Assembly: GCF_016937515.1 (NCBI RefSeq)
Contig: NZ_JAFHKM010000002.1
Location: 3,901,001 to 3,965,000 of the forward strand
From: Cohnella algarum
GTDB lineage: Bacteria; Bacillota; Bacilli; Paenibacillales; Paenibacillaceae
DNA length: 64,000 bases
Direction of reading: 5' to 3'
Of the stretch, positions 36,368 through 45,932 are shown one piece after another (position 1 is the first letter of the stretch; every line of letters begins with the position of its first letter). The translations under genes and the position numbers were made by a program. The notes below the pieces were generated by a model that made no database searches, had not been told where the DNA came from, and saw only the letters and a program-made list of their open reading frames with translations.

Positions 36368-38236
36368 ATGAAACAATTGACGATGAAATCGGTTGATTTA
36401 ACCCAAAAGAACATTGAGAAGATTGCAGAATTATTCCCGAACGTGATAACAGAGGCAAGAGATGAACATGGCAAAGTGACACGAACCATTGACTTTGACC
36501 TGCTCAAACAAGAATTGTCCGATGTGCTAGTAGAAGGGGAGAAAGAACGGTATCAGCTTACGTGGCCCGGAAAGAAACAGGCGATCCTTAACGCGAACAC
36601 ACCGATTGATAAAACGTTGCGTCCGGTCAAGGAAGACAGCGTGGATTGGGACAACACGCAAAATCTTTATATTGAAGGCGATAATCTTGAAGTGTTGAAA
36701 CTGCTTCAGGAGTCGTATTTGAATAAGGTGAAAATGATCTATATTGATCCACCGTATAATACGGGAAAGGACTTTATTTATAAAGACGATTTTAGAGGGC
36801 CATCAGATGAATATCTTGAAGATTCCGGACAAGTTGATGAAGATGGGAATAGACTAGTTCAGAACACTGAATCAAATGGACGGTTTCATAGTGACTGGTT
36901 GACTATGTTGTATTCAAGACTGAAAGTGGCAAGAAATCTATTAAGGGAAGACGGCGTAATTTTTATTAGTATCGATGATAACGAGATGCATAATTTAAGA
37001 AAATTATGTGATGAAATTTTTGGGTCTGGTAATTTTATTGCTACAGTTGTATGGGAAAAAATTCATACTCGTAAAAACTCGGCAAAATATTTCTCTGAGT
37101 CACATGATTATATTCTTTGTTATGCAAAAAACAAGGTTAGCGATTCCACAGATGTAGGTTGGATAAGAAAATTGCTTAAAAGAGAAGATTCAAGTATGTA
37201 CACTAATCCGGATAATGACCCTAAAGGCCCTTGGAAACCGGACCCGATCTATGCAAATAATCCATATGATGCAGATTATGAAATTGTTAAACCCAATGGC
37301 GTTATTTTGAAAAGACCGGAGGGAAAGTACTGGAGATACAGCAAGGAAACAATAGACAAGGCAATTACCGAGAATAGGATATTATGGGGTAAAGATGATT
37401 CTTATCCAACAATAAAGAGGTATTTAAGCGAAGTTCAGGATGGAATAGTGCCAATAACAATATTTTCACGGGAATTTGCAGGAGACAATGCTTATGGAAA
37501 TAATGAGTTAAAGGCATTAATGGGTGTTGATAAAATTTTCAGTTATCCTAAACCTACAAAGCTTATCAAGAGACTTTTAGAACTAACCGTAGATATTGAT
37601 GACATTGTTCTTGATTTTTATTCCGGATCAGCAAGTTCAGCACATGCAATCTTGGAATATAATTCTGAAAACAATTTTAATGTTAGGTTTATTATGGTTC
37701 AACTTCCAGAACAAACAGCCGAAAATTCAGATGCCTACAAAGCCGGTTACAAAACCATCTGCGATATCGGCAAGGAACGAATCCGCCGTGCCGCGAAGAA
37801 GATTAAAGAAGAAACAGGAGCAGACATCGATTACGGCTTCCGGGTATTCCGTGTGGATTCATCGAACATGAAAGATGTTTACTATACACCGGACAAGCTG
37901 AAACAGGGCGATATGTTCGATCTCGCCTCAAATATCAAAGAAGATCGGAGCGGGGAAGATTTGCTCATCCAGGTCATGCTGGAACTCGGCCTTGAGCTTT
38001 CGTTGCCAATGGAAACGAAGCAGCTTGAAGGGAAGACCGTCCACTATGTCGCCGGAAACTCTTTAATTGCATGTTTTGATGATAACGTGCCGGAATCCGT
38101 TATGAAACAAATTGCAGCAGAACATCCGCTTCGGGTTGTATTCCGCGACAGTTCCTTTGAAGATGATTCTGCTCGCATCAATGTAGAAGAATTGTTCAAG
38201 ATGCTCTCTCCGAGCACAGAAATTCAAGTGCTTTAA
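36368..38236 (+). CDS. mod: Type III restriction-modification methyltransferase (Mod)
   Basis: 622-residue N6-adenine methyltransferase, beta class: motif IV IYIDPPYNTGKDF comes before motif I DFYSGSASSAHA. Recognises the target and methylates one strand; also needed by Res. The region about 36760-37730, which holds the target-recognition part, is clearly more AT-rich than both ends of the gene, suggesting exchange of that segment. SD AGGAGG precedes ATG 36368. Confidence 0.95.
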   Translation: MKQLTMKSVDLTQKNIEKIAELFPNVITEARDEHGKVTRTIDFDLLKQELSDVLVEGEKERYQLTWPGKKQAILNANTPIDKTLRPVKEDSVDWDNTQNLYIEGDNLEVLKLLQESYLNKVKMIYIDPPYNTGKDFIYKDDFRGPSDEYLEDSGQVDEDGNRLVQNTESNGRFHSDWLTMLYSRLKVARNLLREDGVIFISIDDNEMHNLRKLCDEIFGSGNFIATVVWEKIHTRKNSAKYFSESHDYILCYAKNKVSDSTDVGWIRKLLKREDSSMYTNPDNDPKGPWKPDPIYANNPYDADYEIVKPNGVILKRPEGKYWRYSKETIDKAITENRILWGKDDSYPTIKRYLSEVQDGIVPITIFSREFAGDNAYGNNELKALMGVDKIFSYPKPTKLIKRLLELTVDIDDIVLDFYSGSASSAHAILEYNSENNFNVRFIMVQLPEQTAENSDAYKAGYKTICDIGKERIRRAAKKIKEETGADIDYGFRVFRVDSSNMKDVYYTPDKLKQGDMFDLASNIKEDRSGEDLLIQVMLELGLELSLPMETKQLEGKTVHYVAGNSLIACFDDNVPESVMKQIAAEHPLRVVFRDSSFEDDSARINVEELFKMLSPSTEIQVL

Positions 38237-38251
38237 GGCGGTGAGCTCAAA

Positions 38252-41200
38252 TTGAAGATCAAATTCAAACATCAGCAGTTTCAGTTGGACGCCGTAAAAA
38301 GTATCGTGGATTGCTTTGAGGGGCAACCGAATGAGTTGTCCCGATTTACTCTTGACCGAGGCAGAAGACAAAAGCCGGAACAAATGGTCATGGATGATCT
38401 CGCGAATGCCGAACAAGCGAATATTGGATTCAAGAACAACGCCATTCAATTGATTGATCAGGAAATCTTGAAAAACATTCAAACGGTGCAACGGAAGAAC
38501 GGTCTGAAAATATCCGAGAAGCTTGAGGGCAAATATAATCTGACGATCGAAATGGAAACCGGGACAGGCAAAACCTATACGTACATCCGTACCATGTTCG
38601 AACTGTATCAAAAGTACGGATGGAGCAAGTTTATTGTCGTTGTTCCTTCAATCGCCATTCGTGAAGGTGTGCTCAAGACGTTCCAGATCACGGAAGATCA
38701 CTTCATGTCCGAGTACGGCACGAAGGCACGATACTTTGTGTATAATTCGAAGCAATTGCATCATATTGAGAAATTTGCCAGCGACGCCGGGATCAATGTC
38801 ATGATTATCAATTCGCAGGCCTTTAATGCGAGAGGGAAAGATGCAAGACGGATTTATATGGAACTGGATGACTTCAACAGCCGCAAACCGATTGACGTAC
38901 TGGCGAGCACGAATCCGATCCTGATCATTGACGAGCCGCAATCCGTTGAAGGCAAGCAGACGAAAGAATCCCTGAAGGCATTCAATCCGTTGTTCACCTT
39001 GCGATATTCGGCGACACATCGTGAAGATTACAACAAAGTGTACCGGCTCGATGCTTTGGATGCGTACAACAAAAAGCTGGTGAAAAAGATCAGCGTGAAG
39101 GGGATTACGGCCAAAGGAACAAGCGGCACGGACAGCTATCTGTATCTGGAAGGAATCGATGTGAGCACGAAGCATGCTCCGGTGGCCCGGCTGGAATTCG
39201 AAGTGAAGACAAAAACGGGTCTTGCCAGGAAGACGCATAAAATCAGACAAAATGATGATATATACCAATTATCCGGTGAGCTTGAGCAGTACAAGGGATA
39301 CAAAGTTTCCGAAATTAATGGGCAAAAAAACAGCATAAGCTTTATAAACGGTGTAACGTTATACGCTGGTGACGTACAGGGGGATGTAGGAGAACTGCAT
39401 TTCCGCCGTATTCAGATTCGGGAAACGATCAAGTCCCATTTTGAAAAAGAACGTGCGTTGTTTCATCAAGGGATTAAAGTGCTTTCGCTCTTTTTCATCG
39501 ACGAAGTAGCGAAGTATCGGCAGTATGACAAAGATGGTTCGGAGCTTAATGGTGTTTATGCGGAGATGTTTGAGGAAGAATACACGGCCTTGCTCAATGA
39601 GCAATTGTCGCTGTTTGCCGATGATCCATACATTCAGTATTTGAATCGGATACAGGTGAAAGAAACGCATAAGGGTTATTTCTCGATCGATAAGAAAAGT
39701 AACCGCTATGTCGATCCGAAGGTATCGGCAAGAGAGACGGACTCCGATGATGCGGACGCTTATGACCTGATTATGCGGGATAAAGAACGATTGCTAAGTT
39801 TCGCGGAACCAACCCGGTTTATCTTCTCCCACTCTGCTCTTAAGGAAGGTTGGGATAATCCAAATGTGTTCCAAATTTGCACGCTGAAAAATAGCGATTC
39901 CACCATCAAAAAACGTCAGGAAGTCGGGCGGGGACTGCGGCTTTGTGTCAATCAGAATGGTGAACGGATGGATTCGAGTGTACCAGGTATCGACGTTCAT
40001 GAAATCAATGTGTTGACCGTCATTGCCAGTGAGTCGTACGAGCAATTTGCGAAACAGCTGCAAAATGAAATCGCCGAAACGCTGTCCGATCGTCCACGCA
40101 AAGCAGATCGCGACTTCTTCCTGGATAAGGTGTTGAAGAATGCACGCGGCGAGCAATTGAAATTAGAAGATACCTTAGCAAGCAAGTTACTGTACACGTT
40201 TATTAAAAATGATTATGTGGATGATCAGTACAATTTGACGGATGTTTATTTTAATGCTGTAGAAAACCAGAGTCTCACACTTCCTGAGGAATTGACGGAC
40301 TTTCAGGAACCGTTGGTCGAATTGGTTAAGTCGATTTATGTAGAGGGCAAATCGAATCTGGCAGATAATGAACGGAGTCGCAATATTGCTTCCGTTACGG
40401 TCAATAACAATTTTTATAAAAAGGAATTTCAAGAGCTTTGGAACCAAATTAATCGGAAGTCCGTTTATACTGTCAAATTTGACTCCGAAGAACTTGTGGA
40501 AAAGTGTGTGTGGGCGTTGGACAACCATTTACAAGTGCCTGCGATCCGATATGCAATCAGGCATGGCGAAATGAACCGAATTGAATCTGAGCAACAGTTA
40601 AAATCGGGGGAAGCCTTTCAGACGCGAGAAACCAAAACAGAGCTTGTGGAAGTGAAACCGGATTTTCGGGTGAAATACGATTTGGTCGGAAAGCTAATGG
40701 ACGAAACGCGGCTGACGAGAAAGACGATCGTGGCAATTTTAACGGGAATCAAAGAAGTTACATTCCTGCAATTCCGCAAAAACCCGGAAGAATTCATGCT
40801 TCGTGCCGCCAAGCTGATCAACGAGCAGAAGGCGACGACGATCATTGAATCCATCACATATGATGTTCTCAATGATACGTTCGAAGCGGACGTATTTACG
40901 AAAAATACATTATCAGGGCAATTAGGGCAGAATGCGATCCCGGTTGAAAAACACATTTACGACTATGTTGTGACGGATTCCAAGATCGAGCGTGCTTTTG
41001 CTAGAGAGCTTGATGTCAGCAATGAAGTTCGTGTGTACGCGAAACTGCCGCGGGGATTTTTCATCCCGACGCCAATGGGCAATTACAATCCGGACTGGGC
41101 GATTGTCTTCAAAGAAGGCGAAGTGAAGCACATTTACTTCATTGCAGAAACGAAAGGCTCCATGGAATCCTTGGAGCTCCGGGAAGTGGAAAAAGCGAAG

Positions 41201-41302
41201 ATCGAATGTGCTCGCAAGCATTTTGCGAAGCTGAATACAGGCCAGTTGAAGTACGATGTTGTGAACAGTTATGAGAAGTTGTTGGAGATTGTGAAATCCT
41301 AA
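38252..41302 (+). CDS. res: Type III restriction enzyme Res subunit
   Basis: 1,016 residues from TTG 38252 (SD GGTGAG). ATP-dependent translocase/endonuclease acting with Mod. SF2 motifs: ETGTGKTYTYIRT, IIDEPQSV (DEPQ rather than DEAH), YSATHRE, QEVGRGLRL. C-terminal PD-(D/E)xK nuclease: PDWAIVF followed by FIAETKGS. All key residues present, so the system may be active. Confidence 0.95.
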   Translation: MKIKFKHQQFQLDAVKSIVDCFEGQPNELSRFTLDRGRRQKPEQMVMDDLANAEQANIGFKNNAIQLIDQEILKNIQTVQRKNGLKISEKLEGKYNLTIEMETGTGKTYTYIRTMFELYQKYGWSKFIVVVPSIAIREGVLKTFQITEDHFMSEYGTKARYFVYNSKQLHHIEKFASDAGINVMIINSQAFNARGKDARRIYMELDDFNSRKPIDVLASTNPILIIDEPQSVEGKQTKESLKAFNPLFTLRYSATHREDYNKVYRLDALDAYNKKLVKKISVKGITAKGTSGTDSYLYLEGIDVSTKHAPVARLEFEVKTKTGLARKTHKIRQNDDIYQLSGELEQYKGYKVSEINGQKNSISFINGVTLYAGDVQGDVGELHFRRIQIRETIKSHFEKERALFHQGIKVLSLFFIDEVAKYRQYDKDGSELNGVYAEMFEEEYTALLNEQLSLFADDPYIQYLNRIQVKETHKGYFSIDKKSNRYVDPKVSARETDSDDADAYDLIMRDKERLLSFAEPTRFIFSHSALKEGWDNPNVFQICTLKNSDSTIKKRQEVGRGLRLCVNQNGERMDSSVPGIDVHEINVLTVIASESYEQFAKQLQNEIAETLSDRPRKADRDFFLDKVLKNARGEQLKLEDTLASKLLYTFIKNDYVDDQYNLTDVYFNAVENQSLTLPEELTDFQEPLVELVKSIYVEGKSNLADNERSRNIASVTVNNNFYKKEFQELWNQINRKSVYTVKFDSEELVEKCVWALDNHLQVPAIRYAIRHGEMNRIESEQQLKSGEAFQTRETKTELVEVKPDFRVKYDLVGKLMDETRLTRKTIVAILTGIKEVTFLQFRKNPEEFMLRAAKLINEQKATTIIESITYDVLNDTFEADVFTKNTLSGQLGQNAIPVEKHIYDYVVTDSKIERAFARELDVSNEVRVYAKLPRGFFIPTPMGNYNPDWAIVFKEGEVKHIYFIAETKGSMESLELREVEKAKIECARKHFAKLNTGQLKYDVVNSYEKLLEIVKS

Positions 41303-41311
41303 TTTATGCGA

Positions 41312-41346
41312 GGATGGGGATGTTCCCCATCTTCTTTATCTTTTTT
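41312..41346 (+). terminator. terminator after res
   Basis: GATGGGGA (41312-41319), loop TGT, TCCCCATC (41323-41330), then a T-rich tail. Confidence 0.85.
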
Positions 41347-41370
41347 GCCACGTTTTTTTGGTTCTGGTCG

Positions 41371-41398
41371 TTGACACTGTTGTGGACTAAGTTATAAT
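41371..41398 (+). promoter_or_regulatory. consensus promoter of the nucleotidyltransferase pair
   Basis: TTGACA (41371-41376), 16-base spacer, TATAAT (41393-41398): perfect -35 and -10 hexamers, so constitutive, strong expression is likely. Confidence 0.8.
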
Positions 41399-41445
41399 TG
41401 AGGCATAGAATAAAACGGAAATGGGAAAAATGGGGATAACAGGTT

Positions 41446-41967
41446 ATGATACAACAATTCATGCCAAATGGCAATCTCACACCTGGGATTCACACCTATA
41501 CAATGCACGAGTTTGAACAGCAATTCATTAATGAATTTACAACTTCAATTAGACGCTCACTCATTTACACAAATTTTAAGCATTGGCTTAGTCAATTACT
41601 GCAAGTCCTACCTCCACGATATGTTTGGCTGGATGGCAGTTTCCTTACTCAGAAAGTTGATCCTAATGATATTGACCTAGTGGTGTTTTATTATCCTGAA
41701 GATATTCAGAACCAGACTCAAGCTACGGAACTTCAACAATTAATAAATCGGGTTTCTAGAAATTATAATTGCGATGCATACTTTTCTTTGTCATTTGAAC
41801 ATTGGACTTCTCAACAACTGGCTGTTTTTCCTCAACAAAATCATAAAATAATGCAAACCTACTGGATGGGTCAATTTGGGTTTGACAGAGCCAGACAACC
41901 AAAGGGTATGGTACAGATAAATCAGCAAGAACTGATATTAAGTGTGACAGGAGGTGTAAAATCATGA
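41446..41967 (+). CDS. nucleotidyltransferase-fold protein (DUF6932-like)
   Basis: 173 residues. The motif LDGSFLTQKVDPNDIDLVVF (about 61-80) is the G-S ... D-x-D signature of minimal nucleotidyltransferases. Overlaps the next gene as ATGA. Such proteins occur as toxin-antitoxin or defence modifiers; the exact role here is inferred. DUF6932 is named from memory. Confidence 0.68.
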   Translation: MIQQFMPNGNLTPGIHTYTMHEFEQQFINEFTTSIRRSLIYTNFKHWLSQLLQVLPPRYVWLDGSFLTQKVDPNDIDLVVFYYPEDIQNQTQATELQQLINRVSRNYNCDAYFSLSFEHWTSQQLAVFPQQNHKIMQTYWMGQFGFDRARQPKGMVQINQQELILSVTGGVKS

Positions 41968-42908
41968 ACGCCTTCAATGAACTAACAAATCGGATTAAAG
42001 AAACAGAAGAGATTATCGATGTATGTAAAGCGAATCACAAAGCAATCGGATTACCTGATTTTATATCAGAATTGGAGATAAGCTCTTTAGAGCAACGATT
42101 AATCGATTTGCAACAGCTTCAAATTAATGAGGAGAAACAGTCTGAAGAGTTGGAAGTTAAGGTAAAGACAACAGGTCTTCCTTCTGGTCAAATACCGGTG
42201 AGAACACTAACGACTGTCCTTGGAGGATTACAGTCACTAACTGACAGTGTTGCCAATACATTGTTCAATCAACCAAGTAACCGTGGCCCGATTCCTCAAG
42301 AGATTATTGAGAGGAACTCATGGATTCTAAAAGCAGTTAAAGCGGGGTCATTTATTGCAGTCATTGACTTGAACCATGAAAGCCAAATGTCAATTGATGA
42401 AGCACCTCAACGTCAAATAATCTCAGAGCTTTACAGTTTATTCAATGCTTCTGATGATGAAGAACCTTTATTAGAAGCAATCTCATCATTAGGAACTCGT
42501 ACCCTCAAATATTATATGGATTGGACTAAGAGCATACGCGATCTAAATGTTCCCGTGGAAATTAACTGGGTCTCTACACAAGCTCAAAATGAGGGGATAA
42601 AAGCATCTTTTGATCCAGATAAGGCGGGTAAGATATTTACCATTCTTAATGAACGATTGACTTCTAGGGAGGAAGAGGTTTTCTTACAAGGAAGATTAAC
42701 CGGGATTAATGTTAGGACAAATTCATTTGAACTTTGCACAGCAGATGGCAACAAAATTGTAGGGAGAATAGTGAAAGACAAGGTTTCGAAGTCTGTAGGG
42801 TATGTGGATAAAAGATGTCGTGCCGAGTTAATAAAAGTAATTACTCAAAGTTCTGCTGGTAAAGAAAAAATATCATGGACATTAAATGATGTTCAAGATG
42901 CAGAATAA
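41964..42908 (+). CDS. unknown partner of the nucleotidyltransferase
   Basis: 314 residues, soluble. The N-terminal quarter is a coiled coil (IKETEEIIDVCKANHKAIG; LEQRLIDLQQLQINEEKQ); the middle and C-terminus are mixed alpha/beta (LTGINVRTNSFELCTADGNK looks like an OB or SH3-like strand set). Family not recognised. Translationally coupled to the nucleotidyltransferase at the right end of the island. Confidence 0.65.
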   Translation: MNAFNELTNRIKETEEIIDVCKANHKAIGLPDFISELEISSLEQRLIDLQQLQINEEKQSEELEVKVKTTGLPSGQIPVRTLTTVLGGLQSLTDSVANTLFNQPSNRGPIPQEIIERNSWILKAVKAGSFIAVIDLNHESQMSIDEAPQRQIISELYSLFNASDDEEPLLEAISSLGTRTLKYYMDWTKSIRDLNVPVEINWVSTQAQNEGIKASFDPDKAGKIFTILNERLTSREEEVFLQGRLTGINVRTNSFELCTADGNKIVGRIVKDKVSKSVGYVDKRCRAELIKVITQSSAGKEKISWTLNDVQDAE

Positions 42909-42924
42909 CAAATTAATAAAGAAT

Positions 42925-42961
42925 AAGGAGAGGCGGAGTTTTTGCCCCTCCTTTGTTGTTT
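42925..42961 (+). terminator. terminator of the nucleotidyltransferase pair
   Basis: AAGGAG(AGGC) pairs imperfectly with (GCCC)CTCCTT, followed by a T-rich tract. Confidence 0.6.
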
Positions 42962-42999
42962 AGTTTACCATATCAAGTGATACGGTGATCTGTATCTGT

Positions 43000-43019
43000 G
43001 GTCACAACAATGGTCACAA
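43000..43019. repeat. direct repeats near the right island end
   Basis: GGTCACAA at 43000-43007 and 43012-43019, 12 bases apart. GGTCACAACA also occurs just after the tRNA 5' half at the left edge (15632-15641). Candidate integrase arm sites. 43064-43105 contains a GCCCG...CGGGC hairpin. 43168-43390 has no gene I can support. Confidence 0.45.
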
Positions 43020-43136
43020 AACCCCCGAAAACAGCCGGAAACCTAGGGATACATAAAAACAGAGTGATGCCCGAAAACCCTTATAGGAGTAGGCTTCCGG
43101 GCATTTTGAGATACGCGAGGACAGTACATCTCCACA

Positions 43137-43167
43137 CTGGCAGCGATGAGGTCAGGGGTTGAACCCC
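43137..43167 (+). pseudogene. displaced 3' half of tRNA-Ala
   Basis: Anticodon loop CTGGCAG, stem strand CGATG, variable AGGTC, T stem AGGGG/CCCC with the T-loop shortened by one base (TTGAA), then decayed acceptor sequence. CGATG is the exact complement of CATCG in the 5' half at 15589-15626. The bases just before it (TCTCCAC, 43130-43135 region) resemble a tRNA-Ala 3' end. Confidence 0.72.
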
Positions 43168-43390
43168 GGAATGGGGGCGTTCCGCGCGCAGGTTTCTACG
43201 GGGCCCCCGGAAAGTAATCGGAATAAGCTACTATGCTTCACTTCACTTTGCGGGGTGTTACGACGAGCACGGCATCGATATCAACCTAAGCGCTCTCCAT
43301 CGGCGAATCAGCTTCGTCAGCAAAGTTAATCAGGATATCGTTATCCCCCTTGGCACCAAACGGGCATTTCCCTCGCAAACAAGAGGGGAG

Positions 43391-43417
43391 AAATAAAAAA
43401 GAGCGCTACTTCAGCGC
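43391..43417 (-). terminator. terminator of the YflT-like gene
   Basis: On the minus strand GGCGCT, loop GAAGT, AGCGCT, then CTTTTTT; it overlaps the stop codon. Confidence 0.75.
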
Positions 43418-43786
43418 CCCGCACTCATAAGCGATGTCCATGGCACGTTGTCCGTTTTCCGGGCGGACGATGGCGGTTAAAATAATGTCCGTCCCCGAAA
43501 CCATATTCCCGGGTCCCCCGGCGCTGAGTCCGCTTGCGCTGGCGCTCGCCGCGGCCAAGATGCCGGGGTCCCGGCTGAAGTCCCCGCCCAGCGTCAGCGA
43601 TCCGAGGCTCGGAATATCGCCCGTAATCGGATTGCCCGGGTCGGCTCCGTCGCCGGGAACCCCGTCGAACCGGTCGATTCGGGCTTCAATGACTTCGAAC
43701 TCGCTTTTCATTTTCTCCAAAGCTTCTTGAGCCTGTTCCGGGGTATTGAAGTATACGATAACCGCCTTTTCGTTTTCGGGCAGCAT
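43406..43786 (-). CDS. YflT-like general stress protein
   Basis: 126 residues. Start ATG 43786 follows AAAGGAG; upstream in-frame ATG 43852 lacks one. N-terminal VIVYFNTPEQAQEALEKMK and IEARIDRFDG fit the YflT/heat-induced stress-protein domain; the middle is a Gly/Ser/Pro-rich stretch with GGDFSRDPG, and it ends VRPENGQRAMDIAYECGALK. First core gene right of the island. Confidence 0.65.
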   Translation of the reverse strand: MLPENEKAVIVYFNTPEQAQEALEKMKSEFEVIEARIDRFDGVPGDGADPGNPITGDIPSLGSLTLGGDFSRDPGILAAASASASGLSAGGPGNMVSGTDIILTAIVRPENGQRAMDIAYECGALK

Positions 43787-44066
43787 GTCTGGGCTCCTTT
43801 GCCGAAATTTTGCGTCGGGTTCATTGTGCCCTATTTCGGCAAATCTAACCAAGTCCGGAGAACGTCTGGAAAAGAACCGCCGATGAGCTCCCCCGAATCG
43901 CTGCTTCGATTCGGCCCTCCATCCCTTCCGGCGGAAGCCATGCGGCGAGCTCCTTCACTTTGGGGTTCCATCATCAGCATACCGTTTTTTTGAGCGCGGC
44001 ATTTCTTGCGAATTGCGGGGTCGCGTCATCGAGCGGCCGTCCCCCGACGGACTTACGCTTCCCGTC

Positions 44067-45932
44067 TTACGAAAGGTCCTGGGGAAAATAAAGCGTGACC
44101 GCCGTTCCCCGTCCCGAACGGCCGATCATGCGCAGCTTCGAATGGGGGCCGTATTTCAGCCCGAGCCGGCGATAGGTGTTCGCCAGCCCGACATGGGCGG
44201 AGGGGCCGTCGTCGGACGACAGCATCCCCTCGATCTCGGCCAGCCTTTCCGGGCCGATGCCGGGCCCGTTATCGATCACGGTGATTTTCAGCGTGCGCTC
44301 TTCCATCCGAAACCGGATCTTGACGGCAAGCCGTTCCGCATCGCCCTGCTCCAGGCCGTATTGAATGCTGTTTTCAATGAGCGGCTGCAGGCTCAGCTTC
44401 AGTACCCGGCAAGTTTCCAGCCCTTCGAACGATTCCCATACGACCGTCAGCCTGTCCGGGTGGCGCATCTGCTGGATATGGACGTAATTGCGGCAGTACA
44501 GCGCTTCTTCCTCGAGCGAGACGAGGTCTTCGGCCGTGCGAACCGCATAGTCGAGCATGTCGGACAGCTGTTCGATCATGCGGCTGACGGCGTTCGGCGA
44601 TCGGGTCAGCTCGACGCTTTTCCAATACACCGAGTGCAGCGTGTTGGACAAAAAGTGAGGATTCATCTGCGATTGAAGCGCGCGCAGCTCGAGCACCTCC
44701 TCGCGGTATTTGCGCTCCGATAGCTGGATTTTCAAATAACGCTGCTGCAAAAACGCTTCCAAAATTCGCTGGACGATCAGCTCGTACAGATCGCGTATCC
44801 GTCCGCCTTCCTGCGGCAGCGTCTGCTGATCGGCGGAATTGAGCGTGCGGATAATGCCGTCCACTTGCCGGTAATGCTTGCGCGTCATCCCGAAGGCGAA
44901 CAGGCAGCTGATGAGCACGGAAAACAGCGACAAAAGGACGGTAAACTCGGTCAACGTCCGCACGGGACCGTAAAGCGACCGGCTGGGCACTGACGTCGCC
45001 AGAAACCAGTCGAGCCGGGGAATCGGCATGACGGTGACATGCCGGCCGGCTTCCGCGAAGGAAACCGGCGAACCGCCGGCTGCCTCGGCGGAACCTTCGG
45101 CGGCTTGCTTCAGCCGGGCGGCCGCGGCGCCGGACAGCTCGGGGCCCGAAAGTAGAAACGGCCGGAAAGCTCCGTCCGTGACCAGCAGAGTCTGATCGGG
45201 GAATTGGCGTTGTTCTTCGAACGAACGCGCGAAATAGGAGGGATCGACGTTGATCGCGATCACCCCTTTGCCGGAGGCGATCGGTTTGGAAACCGTCACG
45301 ATGTCGCGCGTCGCGCTCGCGAGGGCGAACTCCTGAATTTGCCTGGCATCGGTCCGCATTTCTCCCCGGAACGGGCGGCCGACCGTTTCGAGCCAGCCGC
45401 CGTCGAAGAACGAATCCGGGTGGGTCAATCCCTCGCGCGACGACAGGAACCGGCCGGCCGGGTTGTCGTAATAGACGTAGATCGAATGGATATAAGGCTT
45501 GGAATTGGCCGGCACTTCGATGACGTTCCGCAGGTAAAACAGCGCTTCCCGCTCATCGTAGCTGAACGATGGCTTCGTCAGTACCCGTTTGAGCATCATT
45601 AAAATTTTCGGGTCCTGGTCGAACGACAAGCTAAGCGAGTCCATCTCGCCGGCGACGATTTGCAGAAAATCGCCGTATTGCCGAAGCGTCTGCTCGTTGT
45701 CCGCTTCGATGCCTTCGCCGATGTACCGCTGCGTAATGAAAATCGACAGCGAGCCGAGAATCAGAACGGGAATAAGGCAGAACAGCAAAAAACGAAAAAA
45801 TTGGATAAGAAAAAAACGGCGGCGCAGGGAAGGGCGGATGAACCGCCGGACGCTGCTACGCTCGTCGATACTGGCCAGGGGTTTTTCCGAAGTAGTCTTT
45901 GAAAGAGCGAATGAAGTTTTTGACATTGGCAT
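44067..45932 (-). CDS. YesM-type sensor histidine kinase
   Basis: Membrane sensor for the adjacent sugar transporter. Starting at ATG 45932 or 45926 (GGGG upstream) gives about 620 residues overlapping the regulator gene by some 70 bases. A first helix (FLLFCLIPVLILGSLSIF) and a second near residue 320 flank an extracellular sensor region; then HAMP, the His_kinase block with phospho-acceptor His in QSQMNPHFLSN, and an ATPase domain with DNGPGIG and HVGLANTYRRL. The overlap suggests coupling to the regulator. Confidence 0.88.
   Translation of the reverse strand: MPMSKTSFALSKTTSEKPLASIDERSSVRRFIRPSLRRRFFLIQFFRFLLFCLIPVLILGSLSIFITQRYIGEGIEADNEQTLRQYGDFLQIVAGEMDSLSLSFDQDPKILMMLKRVLTKPSFSYDEREALFYLRNVIEVPANSKPYIHSIYVYYDNPAGRFLSSREGLTHPDSFFDGGWLETVGRPFRGEMRTDARQIQEFALASATRDIVTVSKPIASGKGVIAINVDPSYFARSFEEQRQFPDQTLLVTDGAFRPFLLSGPELSGAAAARLKQAAEGSAEAAGGSPVSFAEAGRHVTVMPIPRLDWFLATSVPSRSLYGPVRTLTEFTVLLSLFSVLISCLFAFGMTRKHYRQVDGIIRTLNSADQQTLPQEGGRIRDLYELIVQRILEAFLQQRYLKIQLSERKYREEVLELRALQSQMNPHFLSNTLHSVYWKSVELTRSPNAVSRMIEQLSDMLDYAVRTAEDLVSLEEEALYCRNYVHIQQMRHPDRLTVVWESFEGLETCRVLKLSLQPLIENSIQYGLEQGDAERLAVKIRFRMEERTLKITVIDNGPGIGPERLAEIEGMLSSDDGPSAHVGLANTYRRLGLKYGPHSKLRMIGRSGRGTAVTLYFPQDLS

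Noticed and set aside
43238..43398. Open stretch ending IPLGTKRAFPSQTRGEK right of the island
   Set aside because: No start codon with a ribosome-binding site and no family I recognise; may be a gene relic but cannot be supported.
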